From the NCBI GenBank assembly GCA_031551635.1, contig JAVBNH010000016.1:1-41032 (forward strand): DNA of 41,032 bases, written 5' to 3'. Under the pieces are notes generated by a model, which worked only from the letters and a program-made list of their open reading frames with translations, searched no databases and was not told the DNA's origin. This DNA is from JAVBNH01 sp031551635 (GTDB lineage Bacteria > Bacillota > Clostridia > Oscillospirales > Acutalibacteraceae). Shown in pieces: positions 24,657 to 33,762 of the stretch (position 1 is its first letter; each line of letters starts with the position of its first letter). The position numbers were made by a program, and so were the translations under genes.

Positions 24657-25971
24657 TATTTGTTACCTCCTTTACAAGGGAAACCAGTGCGTCAATGTCG
24701 CTCTTTGAATTCTTTTCAGTCGCGCACCAAAGAATACTGTTTCCTTCGAGCGGCAACCCGCCGAGAATTCCGTTTTCGGAGAGTTTTTGGTTAATTTTTT
24801 CCGCACTGGCGGGACAAACAGTCACAAACTCATTGAAGAATTCAGACTTATATTTTAGCTCAAAACCCTTAATCGAAGTGAGTTCGGAGCATAGATAATG
24901 AGCATTGTCAAAACAGGCTTTTGAAACCTCGTAAAACCCCTGTTTACCTAAGGCGGCGCAGTAAATAGCCGCTGTAACAGCGCATAATGCTTCATTCGAA
25001 CAAATAGAGCTGTTTGCCTTGTCTCTCCTTATATGCTGCTCCCTAGTCTGAAGTGTCAGCACAAAAGCCCTTCTGCCCTGTGTATCAACGGTTTGACCGG
25101 CGATACGCCCGGGCAACGAGCGCATAAGCTCCGCCTTCGCCGCCATATACCCGAGATATGGACCTCCGAAGGAGAGGGGCATGCCCAATGGCTGAGCCTC
25201 GCCCACAGCAATGTCCGCGCCCTGCTCTCCGGGTGTTTTTAGCACGCCGTAAGATATGGGATTGCCGCCGATTATAAACATAGCGCCAGCCTCGTGGGCA
25301 ATCGCTGCGGCATCCGATGCATTTTCAAGCAGCCCGAAGAAGTTCGGTGTTTCGACATAGACGCAGGCTGACGACATATCAACAGTCTTTTTAAGTAAAT
25401 CAAGGTCACAAAGTCCCTCATTACAAGCCAATATTTCCAGCACTGCATTTGCCGATTTTGCGTAGGTTCTCAGCACCGCGAGAGTGTTCGGCTTAATATT
25501 GTCAAAAGCTATGAGCTTGTTGCGTTTTTTATTGCGGCACATGGCGAAAGCCTCAGCTGCCGCGTGAGCACCGTCATAAACTCCGGCGTTCGAGACATCC
25601 ATGCCTGTCAGGCGGCAAACAGTCGTCTGATATTCAAATATCGTCTGCAAAATCCCCTGGCTCATTTCCGGCTGATAAGGCGTGTAAGCGGTGAGGTATT
25701 CGGCTCTCGAGGCGAGATGAGTTACCACACTGGGTTTATAGTGGTCGTAGCTCCCTGCGCCTCTGAAAATTTTCTTATAGACCTTATTTTTATCCGCAAG
25801 CTCCTCAAGCAGCTCCAGAGCCTCAAATTCAGACTTCCCTGTGGGAATATTCAAGGGTTTTTGCAGTTTGATTTTATCGTTAATATTGGAAAAAAGCTCG
25901 TCAAAGCTCGAGTATCCTATGTCTGCGAGCATTGACAGCTGTTCTTCCTTAGTACCCGGAATATATGACAT
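24649..25971 (-). CDS. gcvPA: Glycine dehydrogenase (decarboxylating) subunit 1
   Basis: This is the N-terminal half of the P protein found as a separate chain in Clostridia and Bacilli. The 440-residue product opens MSYIPGTKEEQLSMLADIG as family members do, then has YTPYQPEMSQGILQTIFEYQ and the block VGEAQPLGMPLSFGGPYLG. I prefer the ATG at 25971 over a GTG at 25980 because homologues start just before the Y-I-P motif. It overlaps gcvPB by eight bases and follows gcvH by 45 bases. Confidence 0.95.
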   Translation of the reverse strand: MSYIPGTKEEQLSMLADIGYSSFDELFSNINDKIKLQKPLNIPTGKSEFEALELLEELADKNKVYKKIFRGAGSYDHYKPSVVTHLASRAEYLTAYTPYQPEMSQGILQTIFEYQTTVCRLTGMDVSNAGVYDGAHAAAEAFAMCRNKKRNKLIAFDNIKPNTLAVLRTYAKSANAVLEILACNEGLCDLDLLKKTVDMSSACVYVETPNFFGLLENASDAAAIAHEAGAMFIIGGNPISYGVLKTPGEQGADIAVGEAQPLGMPLSFGGPYLGYMAAKAELMRSLPGRIAGQTVDTQGRRAFVLTLQTREQHIRRDKANSSICSNEALCAVTAAIYCAALGKQGFYEVSKACFDNAHYLCSELTSIKGFELKYKSEFFNEFVTVCPASAEKINQKLSENGILGGLPLEGNSILWCATEKNSKSDIDALVSLVKEVTNNE

Positions 25972-26016
25972 GCTGTACACTATCCAATCATTATAGAATC
26001 GTTCATTAATTAATTT

Positions 26017-26394
26017 TTATTTATCTTCAAAAGATTTTTCATATTCCTCAGCCGTTTTCAGCCCTTCGGTATTCTTCAAGCATTCAATCCTCACAAGCCA
26101 GGACTCATAGGGGCTCGAATTGATTTGCTCTGGATTGTCAACAAGCTCGCTGTTGATTTCGATGACTTTTCCGTCCGTAGGCGCGAAAATGTCCGAAACG
26201 GCCTTGATTGATTCAAGGTCGCCGAAGCTCTCGCCCTTTGTGAGTGTTTCCCCCTCCTCGCACAGGTTTACGAAGGCAATATCGCCAAGCTCCTCCTGCG
26301 CGTGGTCACTCAGCCCGACAAGCGCCGTGCCGTCAGGTAAAAATTTTATCCATTCATGAGTATCGGTATAAAAACAATCTTTATCAATTATCAT
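26017..26394 (-). CDS. gcvH: Glycine cleavage H protein
   Basis: GcvH carries the aminomethyl group on a lipoyl arm between the P, T and L proteins. The 125-residue product is full length and contains the lipoylation motif GDLESIKAVSDIF with Lys64. The N-terminal YTDTHEWIKF and GLSDHAQEELGDIAFV are typical. GGGAG precedes the ATG. It sits 29 bases after gcvT. No L protein or lipoate ligase gene is in the window. Confidence 0.97.
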   Translation of the reverse strand: MIIDKDCFYTDTHEWIKFLPDGTALVGLSDHAQEELGDIAFVNLCEEGETLTKGESFGDLESIKAVSDIFAPTDGKVIEINSELVDNPEQINSSPYESWLVRIECLKNTEGLKTAEEYEKSFEDK

Positions 26395-26423
26395 TAATGC
26401 TTACTCCCTTTTTAAATACTTGA

Positions 26424-27500
26424 TTATTTTGTCAAAAACGGCAGCTTTACTACTGTCGCTTCCATTTTTTTGTCCCTGATTTCAACCTGCAGGCATTTAC
26501 CCTCGCCGCTTTGGTTTTTATCAATAATCGCCATGGCAATGCTCAGTTTATTCACCGGATTCGCGGTTCCTGAGGTGATAAAGCCGATTTTTTCGTCTGC
26601 GGCGAAAACGCTTTCTCCACCCCTTGCTATACCCTTGCCGTTAATAATAAGCCCGACACGGCAAACAGACGGCTCGCCTTTTTTTATCAGTGCTTCCTTG
26701 CCGATAAAGCTTTCCTTGTTCATCTTGGTGAAAAAAGCAAGACCAGTCTCAAGCGGAGTGATTTCGTCGCTCATCTCGTGTCCATATAAGGGCATCGCCG
26801 CCTCGAGCCGCAGAGTATCCCTCGCGCCGAGACCGCAGGGCACAAGCGAAAACGGCTTGCCCGCTTCAATAAGCGCTTCCCAAAGGCTTACGGCGTTTTC
26901 ATTGCTGACATACAGCTCAAAGCCGCTCTCACCAGTATAACCGGTCGTCGAGAGTATACATTCAATGCCGCCGACAACCGCGTCAGAGCAAAAATGATAT
27001 TTCTTTGCAGGAATATACTTACTGTCACATATACTCTCAATAATATCTGCCGCTTTAGGTCCTTGAACAGCAATCTGCGAAAACAGCGCCGAAACATCGT
27101 TGAAATCAACATTGCCGTAAAGCTTCGACTTAATCCACGCAAAATCCTTCTCTATATTCGCCGCGTTAACCACTATCATATAATTCCCGTCGGAATTCTT
27201 ATAAACCAGCAGGTCGTCGACAATACCGCCGGAATCGTTGCACATAGGGCTGTAGCGAACCTGAGAGTCAACCATATTCGTGAAATCATTGACAAAAAGA
27301 TTCTGAATATTCGCAAGAGCGTCCGCGCCGGTGAGCATGAACTCACCCATATGAGAGACGTCGAAAAGCCCCGCCGTATTTCTAACTGCAAGATGCTCGG
27401 CGGCGATTCCCGTATACTGCACGGGAAGCTCAAAGCCGGCGTATTCAACCATACGCCCGCCGTACTTGATGTGCATGTCATAAAGAGCTGTTTTTTTCAT
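26424..27500 (-). CDS. gcvT: Glycine cleavage T protein (aminomethyltransferase)
   Basis: GcvT moves the methylene group from GcvH to tetrahydrofolate and frees ammonia. The 358-residue product has the family opening GGRMVEYAGFELPVQY, then GLFDVSHMGEF, and the folate-site region TTGYTGESGFELY and GLGARDTLRLEA. AAGGGG lies before the ATG. The stop of the acetyltransferase gene abuts this start, so both are on one transcript. I looked for a glycine riboswitch before the cluster and did not find one. Confidence 0.96.
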   Translation of the reverse strand: MKKTALYDMHIKYGGRMVEYAGFELPVQYTGIAAEHLAVRNTAGLFDVSHMGEFMLTGADALANIQNLFVNDFTNMVDSQVRYSPMCNDSGGIVDDLLVYKNSDGNYMIVVNAANIEKDFAWIKSKLYGNVDFNDVSALFSQIAVQGPKAADIIESICDSKYIPAKKYHFCSDAVVGGIECILSTTGYTGESGFELYVSNENAVSLWEALIEAGKPFSLVPCGLGARDTLRLEAAMPLYGHEMSDEITPLETGLAFFTKMNKESFIGKEALIKKGEPSVCRVGLIINGKGIARGGESVFAADEKIGFITSGTANPVNKLSIAMAIIDKNQSGEGKCLQVEIRDKKMEATVVKLPFLTK

Positions 27501-28037
27501 TTATAAAACCCCTTGCCGTAAAAAAGCTTTCAATTTAAAGAAACTGCCATAAACATTTACATAAATATTCTGATATTCCCGGAAAGTAATTCCGCATTCA
27601 CAAGTCAGCAGCTCCATAGCTACTCCTAAAACGTTCACCTGAATATTTGCCTGAGTGAAACCATTTTTTAGATAAAACTTTTTGCGTCTGATACGTTCAT
27701 TATTATTCGGCGCATTTTCATTAATAACTTCTATTTCAAGAAACAGTTGCTTTCCGGCATATCTTTCCTTAATAAGCCGCAATGCGTCACTGCCGAGCCC
27801 TTTTCCTCTTTTTGTTTCATCAATAGCAAAATAATCTATAAGGGCAAAATTGTTATAGAGTGATGTGATGACGAGACCTAAAAAATCATCGTCACAAATG
27901 GCTAAGATTTCAACAGAGCCTTCTCGCTGCTTTTTCCGTATAAGCCAAAACGGTTTTTGCTCTCTGCGGGGAAACGCAAGCTTATACAGCCTTTTTATCT
28001 GTTTTATTTGACTTTTATCTGCACTAACTAATTTCAT
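27501..28037 (-). CDS. GNAT-family N-acetyltransferase
   Basis: The 178-residue product has the GNAT fold core: the beta-strand ALIDYFAIDETKRGKGLGSD with the acetyl-CoA binding loop RGKGLG, and the following FYLKNGFT typical of motif B. The substrate is unknown. Its stop directly abuts gcvT, and it would be the first gene of the gcv transcript, an odd partner for glycine cleavage. About 60 residues after motif B extend past the usual GNAT end, containing CECGITFREYQ. The ribosome site is weak. Confidence 0.8.
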   Translation of the reverse strand: MKLVSADKSQIKQIKRLYKLAFPRREQKPFWLIRKKQREGSVEILAICDDDFLGLVITSLYNNFALIDYFAIDETKRGKGLGSDALRLIKERYAGKQLFLEIEVINENAPNNNERIRRKKFYLKNGFTQANIQVNVLGVAMELLTCECGITFREYQNIYVNVYGSFFKLKAFLRQGVL

Positions 28038-28105
28038 TTTTTACCATTTTCAAATAATGTCCTTGATACTATTTTTTTGTATTTATTGAGTTTACAGCAA
28101 AATAA

Positions 28106-29503
28106 TCACTTTATCCCAAAATACTTTACCGAATTTCTAAATGAAATATCCTTTACGACCTCGCTGAGGAATTGCATATCGTCCGGATACTCACCGTTTT
28201 CGACAAGATTCCCGATAAACTCGCACAGGATTCTTCTGAAATACTCATGGCGCGGGTAGGACGAGAAGGAACGCGAATCAGTGACCATTCCGATAAATTT
28301 CGAGAGCACGCCGAGGTTCGCGAGAGCCTTAATCTGCTCCCTCATGCCGTCGATATTATCGTTGAACCACCACGCGGTGCCGAACTGTATCTTTGATTCG
28401 GCTTCACTGTTCTGGAAATTGCCGAGCATCGAGCCGAGCACATAGTTATCCTTGGGGTTAAGCGTAAAGAGTATAGTGCGAGGTAAAGCGTTTTCCACCG
28501 CCAGGCTGTCAAGGAAGTGCGAGAGCCCATATGCAATTTCTCTGTCTTCAATAGAGTCAAAGCCCGCGTCGGCACCGAGTTTATTGAACATCAGTGTGTT
28601 ATTGTTTCTGATAACGCCTATATGCATCTCCATGCCCCAGCCGCGTTTACTGTATTCCTTGGCGAAAAAGCGCATAAGAGCGGTGATATATTTGTCGATT
28701 TCCTTCCCGGTAAGAGCTTCGCCGTTTTTGCCCTTTTTAAAAACAAGCTCCAGCTCCTGCTCGCTCGCGTCCTCGCAGGGAACATAAGTAAATGCGTGGT
28801 CGCTCGCGCGGCAGCCCATGCTCTCAAAGAAATTAATTCGCTCAAGCAGTAAAGCCTTCAAAGAAGCGTATGAATCCGCCGTTTTACCTGTGATTTTTTC
28901 GAGGTCCCGAAGCCACGGAATGAAGGAAGGCTTTTCAATTCCGAGAGCCTTGTCAGGTCTGAACGCCGGAAGAACCCTGCATTTAAAATTCTTATCCTCC
29001 GCTATGAGCTTGTGATACTCAAGCGAATCCGCGGAATCGTCCGTAGTACATACATATGCGACACCTGACTTCTCTATTAATTCCTTCGGTGTAAAGCCGC
29101 CTTTCGCCATTATAGCGTTCGCCCTGTCCCAAATCTCCTCTGCATTCGCGCCGCTAAGAGGTTCATATATCCCGAAATACCTTTGCAGCTCAAGGTGAGC
29201 CCAGTGATAGAGCGGATTGCCGATAAAATTCGGCATGGCACCCGCCCATGCAAGGAATTTTTCCTTTGGGGATTTCGAACCGGTAATATATTCCTCGTCA
29301 ATACCGCAGCCGCGCATCGCTCTCCACTTATAGTGGTCGGCGGCAAGCCAGAGCTGAGTGATATTTTCGATTGGCTTGTTCTCATAAATTTCTTTTGGTT
29401 GAAGATGGCAGTGCCAGTCGAAAATAGGCATATCGCGGCACGCCTCAAAAAGCTTTAATGCGCTCTCGCTTGAGAACAGAAAATCCTTGTCCATAAATTT
29501 CTT
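28106..29503 (-). CDS. uxaC: Uronate isomerase
   Basis: UxaC isomerises D-galacturonate to D-tagaturonate (and D-glucuronate to D-fructuronate), the first step of the pathway completed by UxaB and UxaA. The product has 465 residues, the usual length. It is an amidohydrolase-like barrel with the metal-site FDWHCHLQP (His32, His34), and the family blocks HWAHLELQRYFGI, GMEMHIGVIRNNN and FGTAWWFNDNIDGMREQ. I choose the ATG at 29503 since AAGGATG overlaps the ATG at 29518. It is parted from uxaBA by five other genes, and follows the Gx transporter gene by 17 bases. Confidence 0.93.
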   Translation of the reverse strand, partial: KKFMDKDFLFSSESALKLFEACRDMPIFDWHCHLQPKEIYENKPIENITQLWLAADHYKWRAMRGCGIDEEYITGSKSPKEKFLAWAGAMPNFIGNPLYHWAHLELQRYFGIYEPLSGANAEEIWDRANAIMAKGGFTPKELIEKSGVAYVCTTDDSADSLEYHKLIAEDKNFKCRVLPAFRPDKALGIEKPSFIPWLRDLEKITGKTADSYASLKALLLERINFFESMGCRASDHAFTYVPCEDASEQELELVFKKGKNGEALTGKEIDKYITALMRFFAKEYSKRGWGMEMHIGVIRNNNTLMFNKLGADAGFDSIEDREIAYGLSHFLDSLAVENALPRTILFTLNPKDNYVLGSMLGNFQNSEAESKIQFGTAWWFNDNIDGMREQIKALANLGVLSKFIGMVTDSRSFSSYPRHEYFRRILCEFIGNLVENGEYPDDMQFLSEVVKDISFRNSVKYFGIK

Positions 29504-29520
29504 CATCTGAAATATCATCC

Positions 29521-30033
29521 TTACATTTTATTTTTTATTTTCATCAAATATGGATTGACAGCCGAATAAACAATTCCGGTAATAAACCCCGCGCCGAGTC
29601 CCGCGAAAAGCAAGAACGGCAGATAAGGCACGAAAATATTAAAGCTCGTCAGCAAGCATGCGGCAACCAGTTGAGCCGTGTTATGCATGACAGCCGAGAG
29701 CACGGAAATGCCGATTATCCCAAACCATTCTCTCATGAATCGGTGCGCTATATAAAGAACCGCAAGGCTCGCGAAGCCACCGCAGAAGCTGAGCATAAAT
29801 GGTGTCATACCCCCGCGCAGCGCGGCGAACAGCGCCTTGAGAATAACAATGCCGAGCGCATAAGGCAGCGGAAGGGCTGAAACGGCGAACATAACGGTAA
29901 TATTGGACAACCCGAGCTTTGCTCCCGGCGGCAAAAAGGCGACAGCGGGCAGAAGACTCTCTAAAAATGACAGCGATAATGCGGCAGCCGCCAAAATCCC
30001 CGTCAATGTGATTTTATATGTTTTTTGTCTCAT
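29521..30033 (-). CDS. Gx transporter family membrane protein
   Basis: The 170-residue product has about five or six membrane helices and the family pattern FLPPGAKLGLSNITVMFAV near residue 35, then FMLSFCGGFASLAVLY and SAVMHNTAQLVAACL. This family was once labelled heptaprenyl diphosphate synthase component I, but it looks like a small ECF-type substrate-binding membrane unit. In Clostridia it is regularly linked with apbE and a NusG-domain-II protein, as here. A role near flavin or quinone supply for Rnf is an inference. Confidence 0.85.
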   Translation of the reverse strand: MRQKTYKITLTGILAAAALSLSFLESLLPAVAFLPPGAKLGLSNITVMFAVSALPLPYALGIVILKALFAALRGGMTPFMLSFCGGFASLAVLYIAHRFMREWFGIIGISVLSAVMHNTAQLVAACLLTSFNIFVPYLPFLLFAGLGAGFITGIVYSAVNPYLMKIKNKM

Positions 30034-30039
30034 AACTTA

Positions 30040-30423
30040 TTAATACGCTATCGCATCCGGCAAATTTTTTTGACTGCCCCTGACGGATATTACCGTTTTA
30101 GCGGGCAGGCATACTGCTCTATCGCCGTCACCGTGAAGCTCGCCCGCGTTAACGCATATCTGATCCGGGCAGCCCGCTTCACTAACGCAGATACAATCCT
30201 TCGTCACTCTAAGAGTTATTTTCGGCTCGCAGGGCAAATCCAAAAAGTATTCAGCTTCCGTTTCCTTAAAATTAATAATCATATATTCTTTATTATCAAT
30301 GGTAATCACAGCTGTGCTTCCTTCACTTTTCCCTAGGCGCGGCAAAAGCAGAAGAAAAGCTATAAAGAGCACACCGGCGATAAGCAGGAGGTCACTTTTT
30401 TTAAGCCGTAATTTACTGAACAC
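30040..30423 (-). CDS. NusG domain II protein
   Basis: The 127-residue product has one N-terminal membrane helix (LLLIAGVLFIAFLLLL) and an exported domain of the NusG-domain-II type, ending in the motif CPDQICVNAGEL and VCLPAKTVISVRG. Several cysteines (CICVSEAGCPDQIC) lie in the exported part and might bind a metal. It overlaps the end of apbE by 11 bases and precedes the Gx gene by 6. The function of the family is unknown; its neighbours suggest a role with extracytoplasmic flavoproteins. Confidence 0.85.
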   Translation of the reverse strand: MFSKLRLKKSDLLLIAGVLFIAFLLLLPRLGKSEGSTAVITIDNKEYMIINFKETEAEYFLDLPCEPKITLRVTKDCICVSEAGCPDQICVNAGELHGDGDRAVCLPAKTVISVRGSQKNLPDAIAY

Positions 30424-31465
30424 TCTTAAACGCTCCGTCTGTAATTGTCAGTATCCCCTCAAGCCCGTCTGTCATATAAACAAAGTTGTCGTTATCCACA
30501 AAAACTGCTTCACTGTTATATTTCTCAAGTATTTCAAGGCTTTTCTCATACCCCAGTATAAAACAGATTGTAGACAGTGCGTCGCTTAAAAGACCGCTCG
30601 AAGAGATGACCGACACACTCTTTATTGTGGTGTTGACAGGCTTGCCGGTCTTTGCCGACAAAATATGATTATAAAGTACCCCGTTCTGAACAAAGTATTT
30701 TTCATAGGAGCCGCTGGTTGAAACCGCGCACTCACCGACTTCCAAAACCGCGAAATATTCATTTGAAGAGCCGTTCGGATTGCGAAGCCCGACAGTCCAT
30801 TTTTCCTTGCCGGAGGGCTTGCCGTAGGTCAGTATGCTGCCGCCGATAATGGCGACTCCTCCGCTGATTTTTGAGCGTTCCATGACCGTTTTCGCTGCGT
30901 CACAGGCAATGCCCTTGCCAAACGCGCCAAGGTCGAGCTGAGCACCGTTTCGGAGGTATACATTAAGATTATCAATAGCCACGTTCCCGAAGCCAACGGT
31001 TTTCAGCGCATTTTTAATCGTTTCGTCGCTCGGTACAATATGGGTGTCGGCATCAAAATTCCAGCTTTTTGTGAGCTCTCCCACAGTGAGGTCAAGCTCC
31101 CCGCCGCTGTCCGCGCAAATCGGAATAATCTCTGAGAGAACGTTAACAACGCGTCTGTCAGTAAGCAAAGAATTTGCAGAGGCATTAATCCTGCTGATAA
31201 ATGACTCCGGCTCCTTTGCCGACCAGTAAAATTTATCCTCTCGTTGAATTGTATCGATTATCTCCTGAGCTGTCGTCTTTTTCCCGCGTCCGAAGGTTTT
31301 CACGCTGATATCCGAGCCCATAGCGACAGCGTCAAGCTTAAATGAAAGGTCGCCGGTCATGACAAAATCTGCCGCAACCGCCGCCAGCAGAGCGGCAAAT
31401 AGCAGCAGGGTAACAGCAGTCCCCTTAGTAAATTTTATCTTAAATCGACCCTTCAAAAAAAACAC
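30413..31465 (-). CDS. apbE: FAD:protein FMN transferase
   Basis: ApbE attaches FMN from FAD to threonines of RnfG and RnfD outside the membrane, using Mg2+. The 350-residue product has an N-terminal membrane helix (about 14-34, no lipobox cysteine), then AVAMGSDISVKTFG, the FAD loop LDLGAFGKGIACDA at 177-190, VAIIGGSILTYG, and the metal region LLSDALSTICFILG. The start is a GTG with a poor ribosome site, so the true start may be a few codons away. The rnf operon it would serve lies about 10 kb downstream on the same strand. Confidence 0.92.
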   Translation of the reverse strand: MFFLKGRFKIKFTKGTAVTLLLFAALLAAVAADFVMTGDLSFKLDAVAMGSDISVKTFGRGKKTTAQEIIDTIQREDKFYWSAKEPESFISRINASANSLLTDRRVVNVLSEIIPICADSGGELDLTVGELTKSWNFDADTHIVPSDETIKNALKTVGFGNVAIDNLNVYLRNGAQLDLGAFGKGIACDAAKTVMERSKISGGVAIIGGSILTYGKPSGKEKWTVGLRNPNGSSNEYFAVLEVGECAVSTSGSYEKYFVQNGVLYNHILSAKTGKPVNTTIKSVSVISSSGLLSDALSTICFILGYEKSLEILEKYNSEAVFVDNDNFVYMTDGLEGILTITDGAFKSVQ

Positions 31466-31478
31466 ACTTTCATTTTTA

Positions 31479-31634
31479 TACTAATCACTGATAAAAAACG
31501 TTGAAAGATTTGCGAGGATTTTTTGCGTTTTACAAGGATGCCGACGCAGACGGGCTGACGCCCGTTAAGGAGAAAGACGCAGTAAAACACAAAAAAGACC
31601 GTAAATAAACAATGATTTTTATCAGTGGTTAGTA
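31479..31634. repeat. 156-base long imperfect palindrome upstream of apbE (MITE-like)
   Basis: Ends: TACTAATCACTGATAAAAA (31479-31497) and its inverse with one mismatch (31616-31634). Inner arms: TTTTTTGCGTTTTAC (31519-31533) and GTAAAACACAAAAAA (31582-31596), one mismatch. Centre: ACGGGC-tgac-GCCCGT (31550-31565). Nested pairing over the whole length fits a folded-back mobile element or a structured leader RNA 14 bases before the apbE start. No reading frame inside looks real. Confidence 0.6.
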
Positions 31635-31636
31635 TT

Positions 31637-31714
31637 AGTACCTTATTGGGCTGAATGCTCAATAAAAAACATGACTTGGGTTGTAGGCTTGGCAAGCCTA
31701 GCCCATGTTAGTGT
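31637..31714. repeat. Dispersed two-hairpin repeat, copy B
   Basis: Homologous to 13249-13325. Here TTATTGGGC-tgaat-GCTCAATAA is a full 9-pair stem with one G-U, and AGGCTT-ggc-AAGCCT is a perfect second stem extended by TGGG / CCCA. It begins right beside the long palindrome at 31479-31634 and covers the last codons of the PH-domain gene. Confidence 0.6.
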
Positions 31715-32232
31715 ACAATGCACATTTGTCCTTCTCTTTTTTCACTATCAATACTGTCATACAGCACAGTTTTCAGATAGAGGGCAATTTCTTCTGCCTT
31801 GTCCGACTCGATAAAGCGGCACTTCACCGTCTTTTTGTCACTGACCAGGCAGACCTTAGCCACTCCGTAGCGGTTATCAAAAAAGCTTCTGTTCACAGTG
31901 ATTTTTTGCAGATGCTCAATTGAAATTACCTTGCGCCTTACAAAAATCACGCCCTCAATTATTTCAACGCGGTCATTGCCTATGTAATAACGGTATCTCA
32001 TGCGCCTGAATTTCGGAAAGACAAAATAATACGCGGTCGCGAAAACAAAGATAAAAACCGTAAAAGCTAACGCAAGCCTGAACCATGACAGCCAAAAAAG
32101 CAGCCATGTGCCGGCTGTACCGAACAGACGCAGAATCGTCGACTCAATCAGGGCAATCAGCCTCAGCTTTTTTATCGATTGTTTCGGGAGTTTTTGATAT
32201 TTCAGAATTTTCTGTGACGCCTTCACAGTCAT
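31708..32232 (-). CDS. PH-domain (YdbS-type) membrane protein
   Basis: The 174-residue product has two membrane helices at about 40-85 (GTAGTWLLFWLSWFRLALAF, FIFVFATAYYFVF) followed by a bacterial PH domain: YYIGNDRVEIIEGVIFVRRKVISIEHLQKITV with the typical R-x-K-V-I-S-I-x-H-L-Q. Such proteins sit in the membrane with unknown role, sometimes in envelope stress. The ATG shares one base with the hexosaminidase stop (TGATG), so translation is coupled. The stop codon lies in repeat B. Confidence 0.8.
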   Translation of the reverse strand: MTVKASQKILKYQKLPKQSIKKLRLIALIESTILRLFGTAGTWLLFWLSWFRLALAFTVFIFVFATAYYFVFPKFRRMRYRYYIGNDRVEIIEGVIFVRRKVISIEHLQKITVNRSFFDNRYGVAKVCLVSDKKTVKCRFIESDKAEEIALYLKTVLYDSIDSEKREGQMCIVH

Positions 32233-33710
32233 CAATCATCCTTTTTTGAATTTATTAATGACAATATTGAATCCTTAGTAATATTCGATGCGAAAAATTT
32301 CACATTGTCGGTAAGCTTTGTGAGTAAATCAGGGTTCCAGTCCTTTGAGGGTGCCGGATTAATACCGATTTTACGCAGCATGGGTGTAATATTATTAAAC
32401 CTATGGGCAAAATCGCCTTTGTCCTTGATTTGTGGCAGCGACCAAGCGCTTTCTGCAATGGCGGCGAAACGCGGAAAAGCCAGATGGTTCATACGCTCGG
32501 CATCTGAGATATACTCAGTCCACATTTTAGCGCAAACACCCATGACATTAGCTGCGCCCTCCTTAGTCAAACCTTCTACAACCGGCTCAAAGTTATAGGT
32601 CTTGTTGAGGCTTGTCATGGCATAAGGATAGTCGCAGTAATAATGGAAAAAGTCGGAAACAATAATATTGCCGCCCTTGTTCGCATAATTTACACTGTCG
32701 CCGTCCTTATCCATCCAAAGCTCGGCGATAATATCACCGTCAAACATGCCGCTTTTCAGGCTTTCATTCCAGCAAATTGCCTGCCGTCCCTGGCTTTGAA
32801 GATATGAAGCAATCTGCTTAGTGAAATAACCCTGCAGCTGCTCGGTGTCAAAAAGCCCTTCGTTTTTCATCAGCTCCTTGCAATGCGGGCAGGCCTTCCA
32901 CTCCTGCTTGGGGGCTTCGTCGCCGCCGATATGTATGAGCCGCGAGGGGAAAATTTCCAGCACCTCGTCAAGAAGCCCATAGATAAAATCATATGTCTCC
33001 TTTTTGCCGGCGCAAAGAATTTCCGGGAAAATTCCGGCGGTCGTGCGCAGAGGAATCCAGATATCCTTGCAGGAAAGCTGTGGATAAGACGAAATCATCG
33101 CAGTGGTGTGACCGGGCATCTCAATTTCCGGAATGACCTCTATATAACGTTCAGCGCAGTAGCGGACTATTTCCGTCATATCCGCCTTGGTGTAAAAGCC
33201 GCCGTAAACCTCGCCGTCGTTCCGGCTGAGGTCGCAGGAGGAACGGTAGGCGCCTATGGAGGTCAGCAGAGGATATTTATCGCACTCAAAGCGAAATCCC
33301 TGGTCATCGCTGAGGTGCCAGTGAAAAACATTGAATTTAAACATGGCCGCCGCGTCAATCATGCGCTTAAGCTCGTCAATGCTCTGCATATGGCGGCAGG
33401 AGTCAATCATAAAGCCCCTGTAAGCAAAACGCGGTCTGTCCTCAATGCGCATATAGGGAATTTTATTATCCTTCGAGGTACAGACAAGCTGCTTGAGGGT
33501 CTGCCAGCCTCTGAAAAGCCCGCAGTTAGTCGAGGCGCTCACGGTGATGCCGTCCTGCATAACCTCGAGAGTGTAAGTCTCCTCGCCTATTATGCTGCTG
33601 TCGATTACCTTCTTCACGCTTCGCATAATACTGCCCGAATCAGGCAGGGCAAACTGCCCGGATTTTATAATTGTCCTATAAGGTACGGGAACAACACTAA
33701 TAACCGGCAT
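32232..33710 (-). CDS. GH20 beta-N-acetylhexosaminidase
   Basis: This enzyme removes terminal N-acetylhexosamine by substrate-assisted catalysis. The 492-residue product has the GH20 small N-terminal domain, then the barrel: FKFNVFHWHLSDDQGFRFEC, VIPEIEMPGHTTAMISSYP, and the catalytic pair Asp264-Glu265 in HIGGDEAPKQEW. There is no signal peptide, so it likely acts in the cytoplasm on imported sugars, such as glycan or peptidoglycan fragments. AGGAG lies 11 bases before the ATG, a little far. A promoter is found at 33763-33791. Confidence 0.93.
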   Translation of the reverse strand: MPVISVVPVPYRTIIKSGQFALPDSGSIMRSVKKVIDSSIIGEETYTLEVMQDGITVSASTNCGLFRGWQTLKQLVCTSKDNKIPYMRIEDRPRFAYRGFMIDSCRHMQSIDELKRMIDAAAMFKFNVFHWHLSDDQGFRFECDKYPLLTSIGAYRSSCDLSRNDGEVYGGFYTKADMTEIVRYCAERYIEVIPEIEMPGHTTAMISSYPQLSCKDIWIPLRTTAGIFPEILCAGKKETYDFIYGLLDEVLEIFPSRLIHIGGDEAPKQEWKACPHCKELMKNEGLFDTEQLQGYFTKQIASYLQSQGRQAICWNESLKSGMFDGDIIAELWMDKDGDSVNYANKGGNIIVSDFFHYYCDYPYAMTSLNKTYNFEPVVEGLTKEGAANVMGVCAKMWTEYISDAERMNHLAFPRFAAIAESAWSLPQIKDKGDFAHRFNNITPMLRKIGINPAPSKDWNPDLLTKLTDNVKFFASNITKDSILSLINSKKDD

Positions 33711-33762
33711 CCACTCAACAGCTCCTCACGGTAAATTTAAACAAAACTCATCTATCCTGACG

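Noticed and set aside
28038..28105. Glycine riboswitch or strong promoter before the GNAT-gcv genes
   Set aside because: The 68-base gap is AT-rich with no riboswitch-like conserved core and no convincing -35/-10 pair.
32883..33734. 283-codon plus-strand frame opposite the hexosaminidase gene
   Set aside because: It lies wholly antisense to a clear GH20 gene, has no family motif and reflects codon bias of the real gene.
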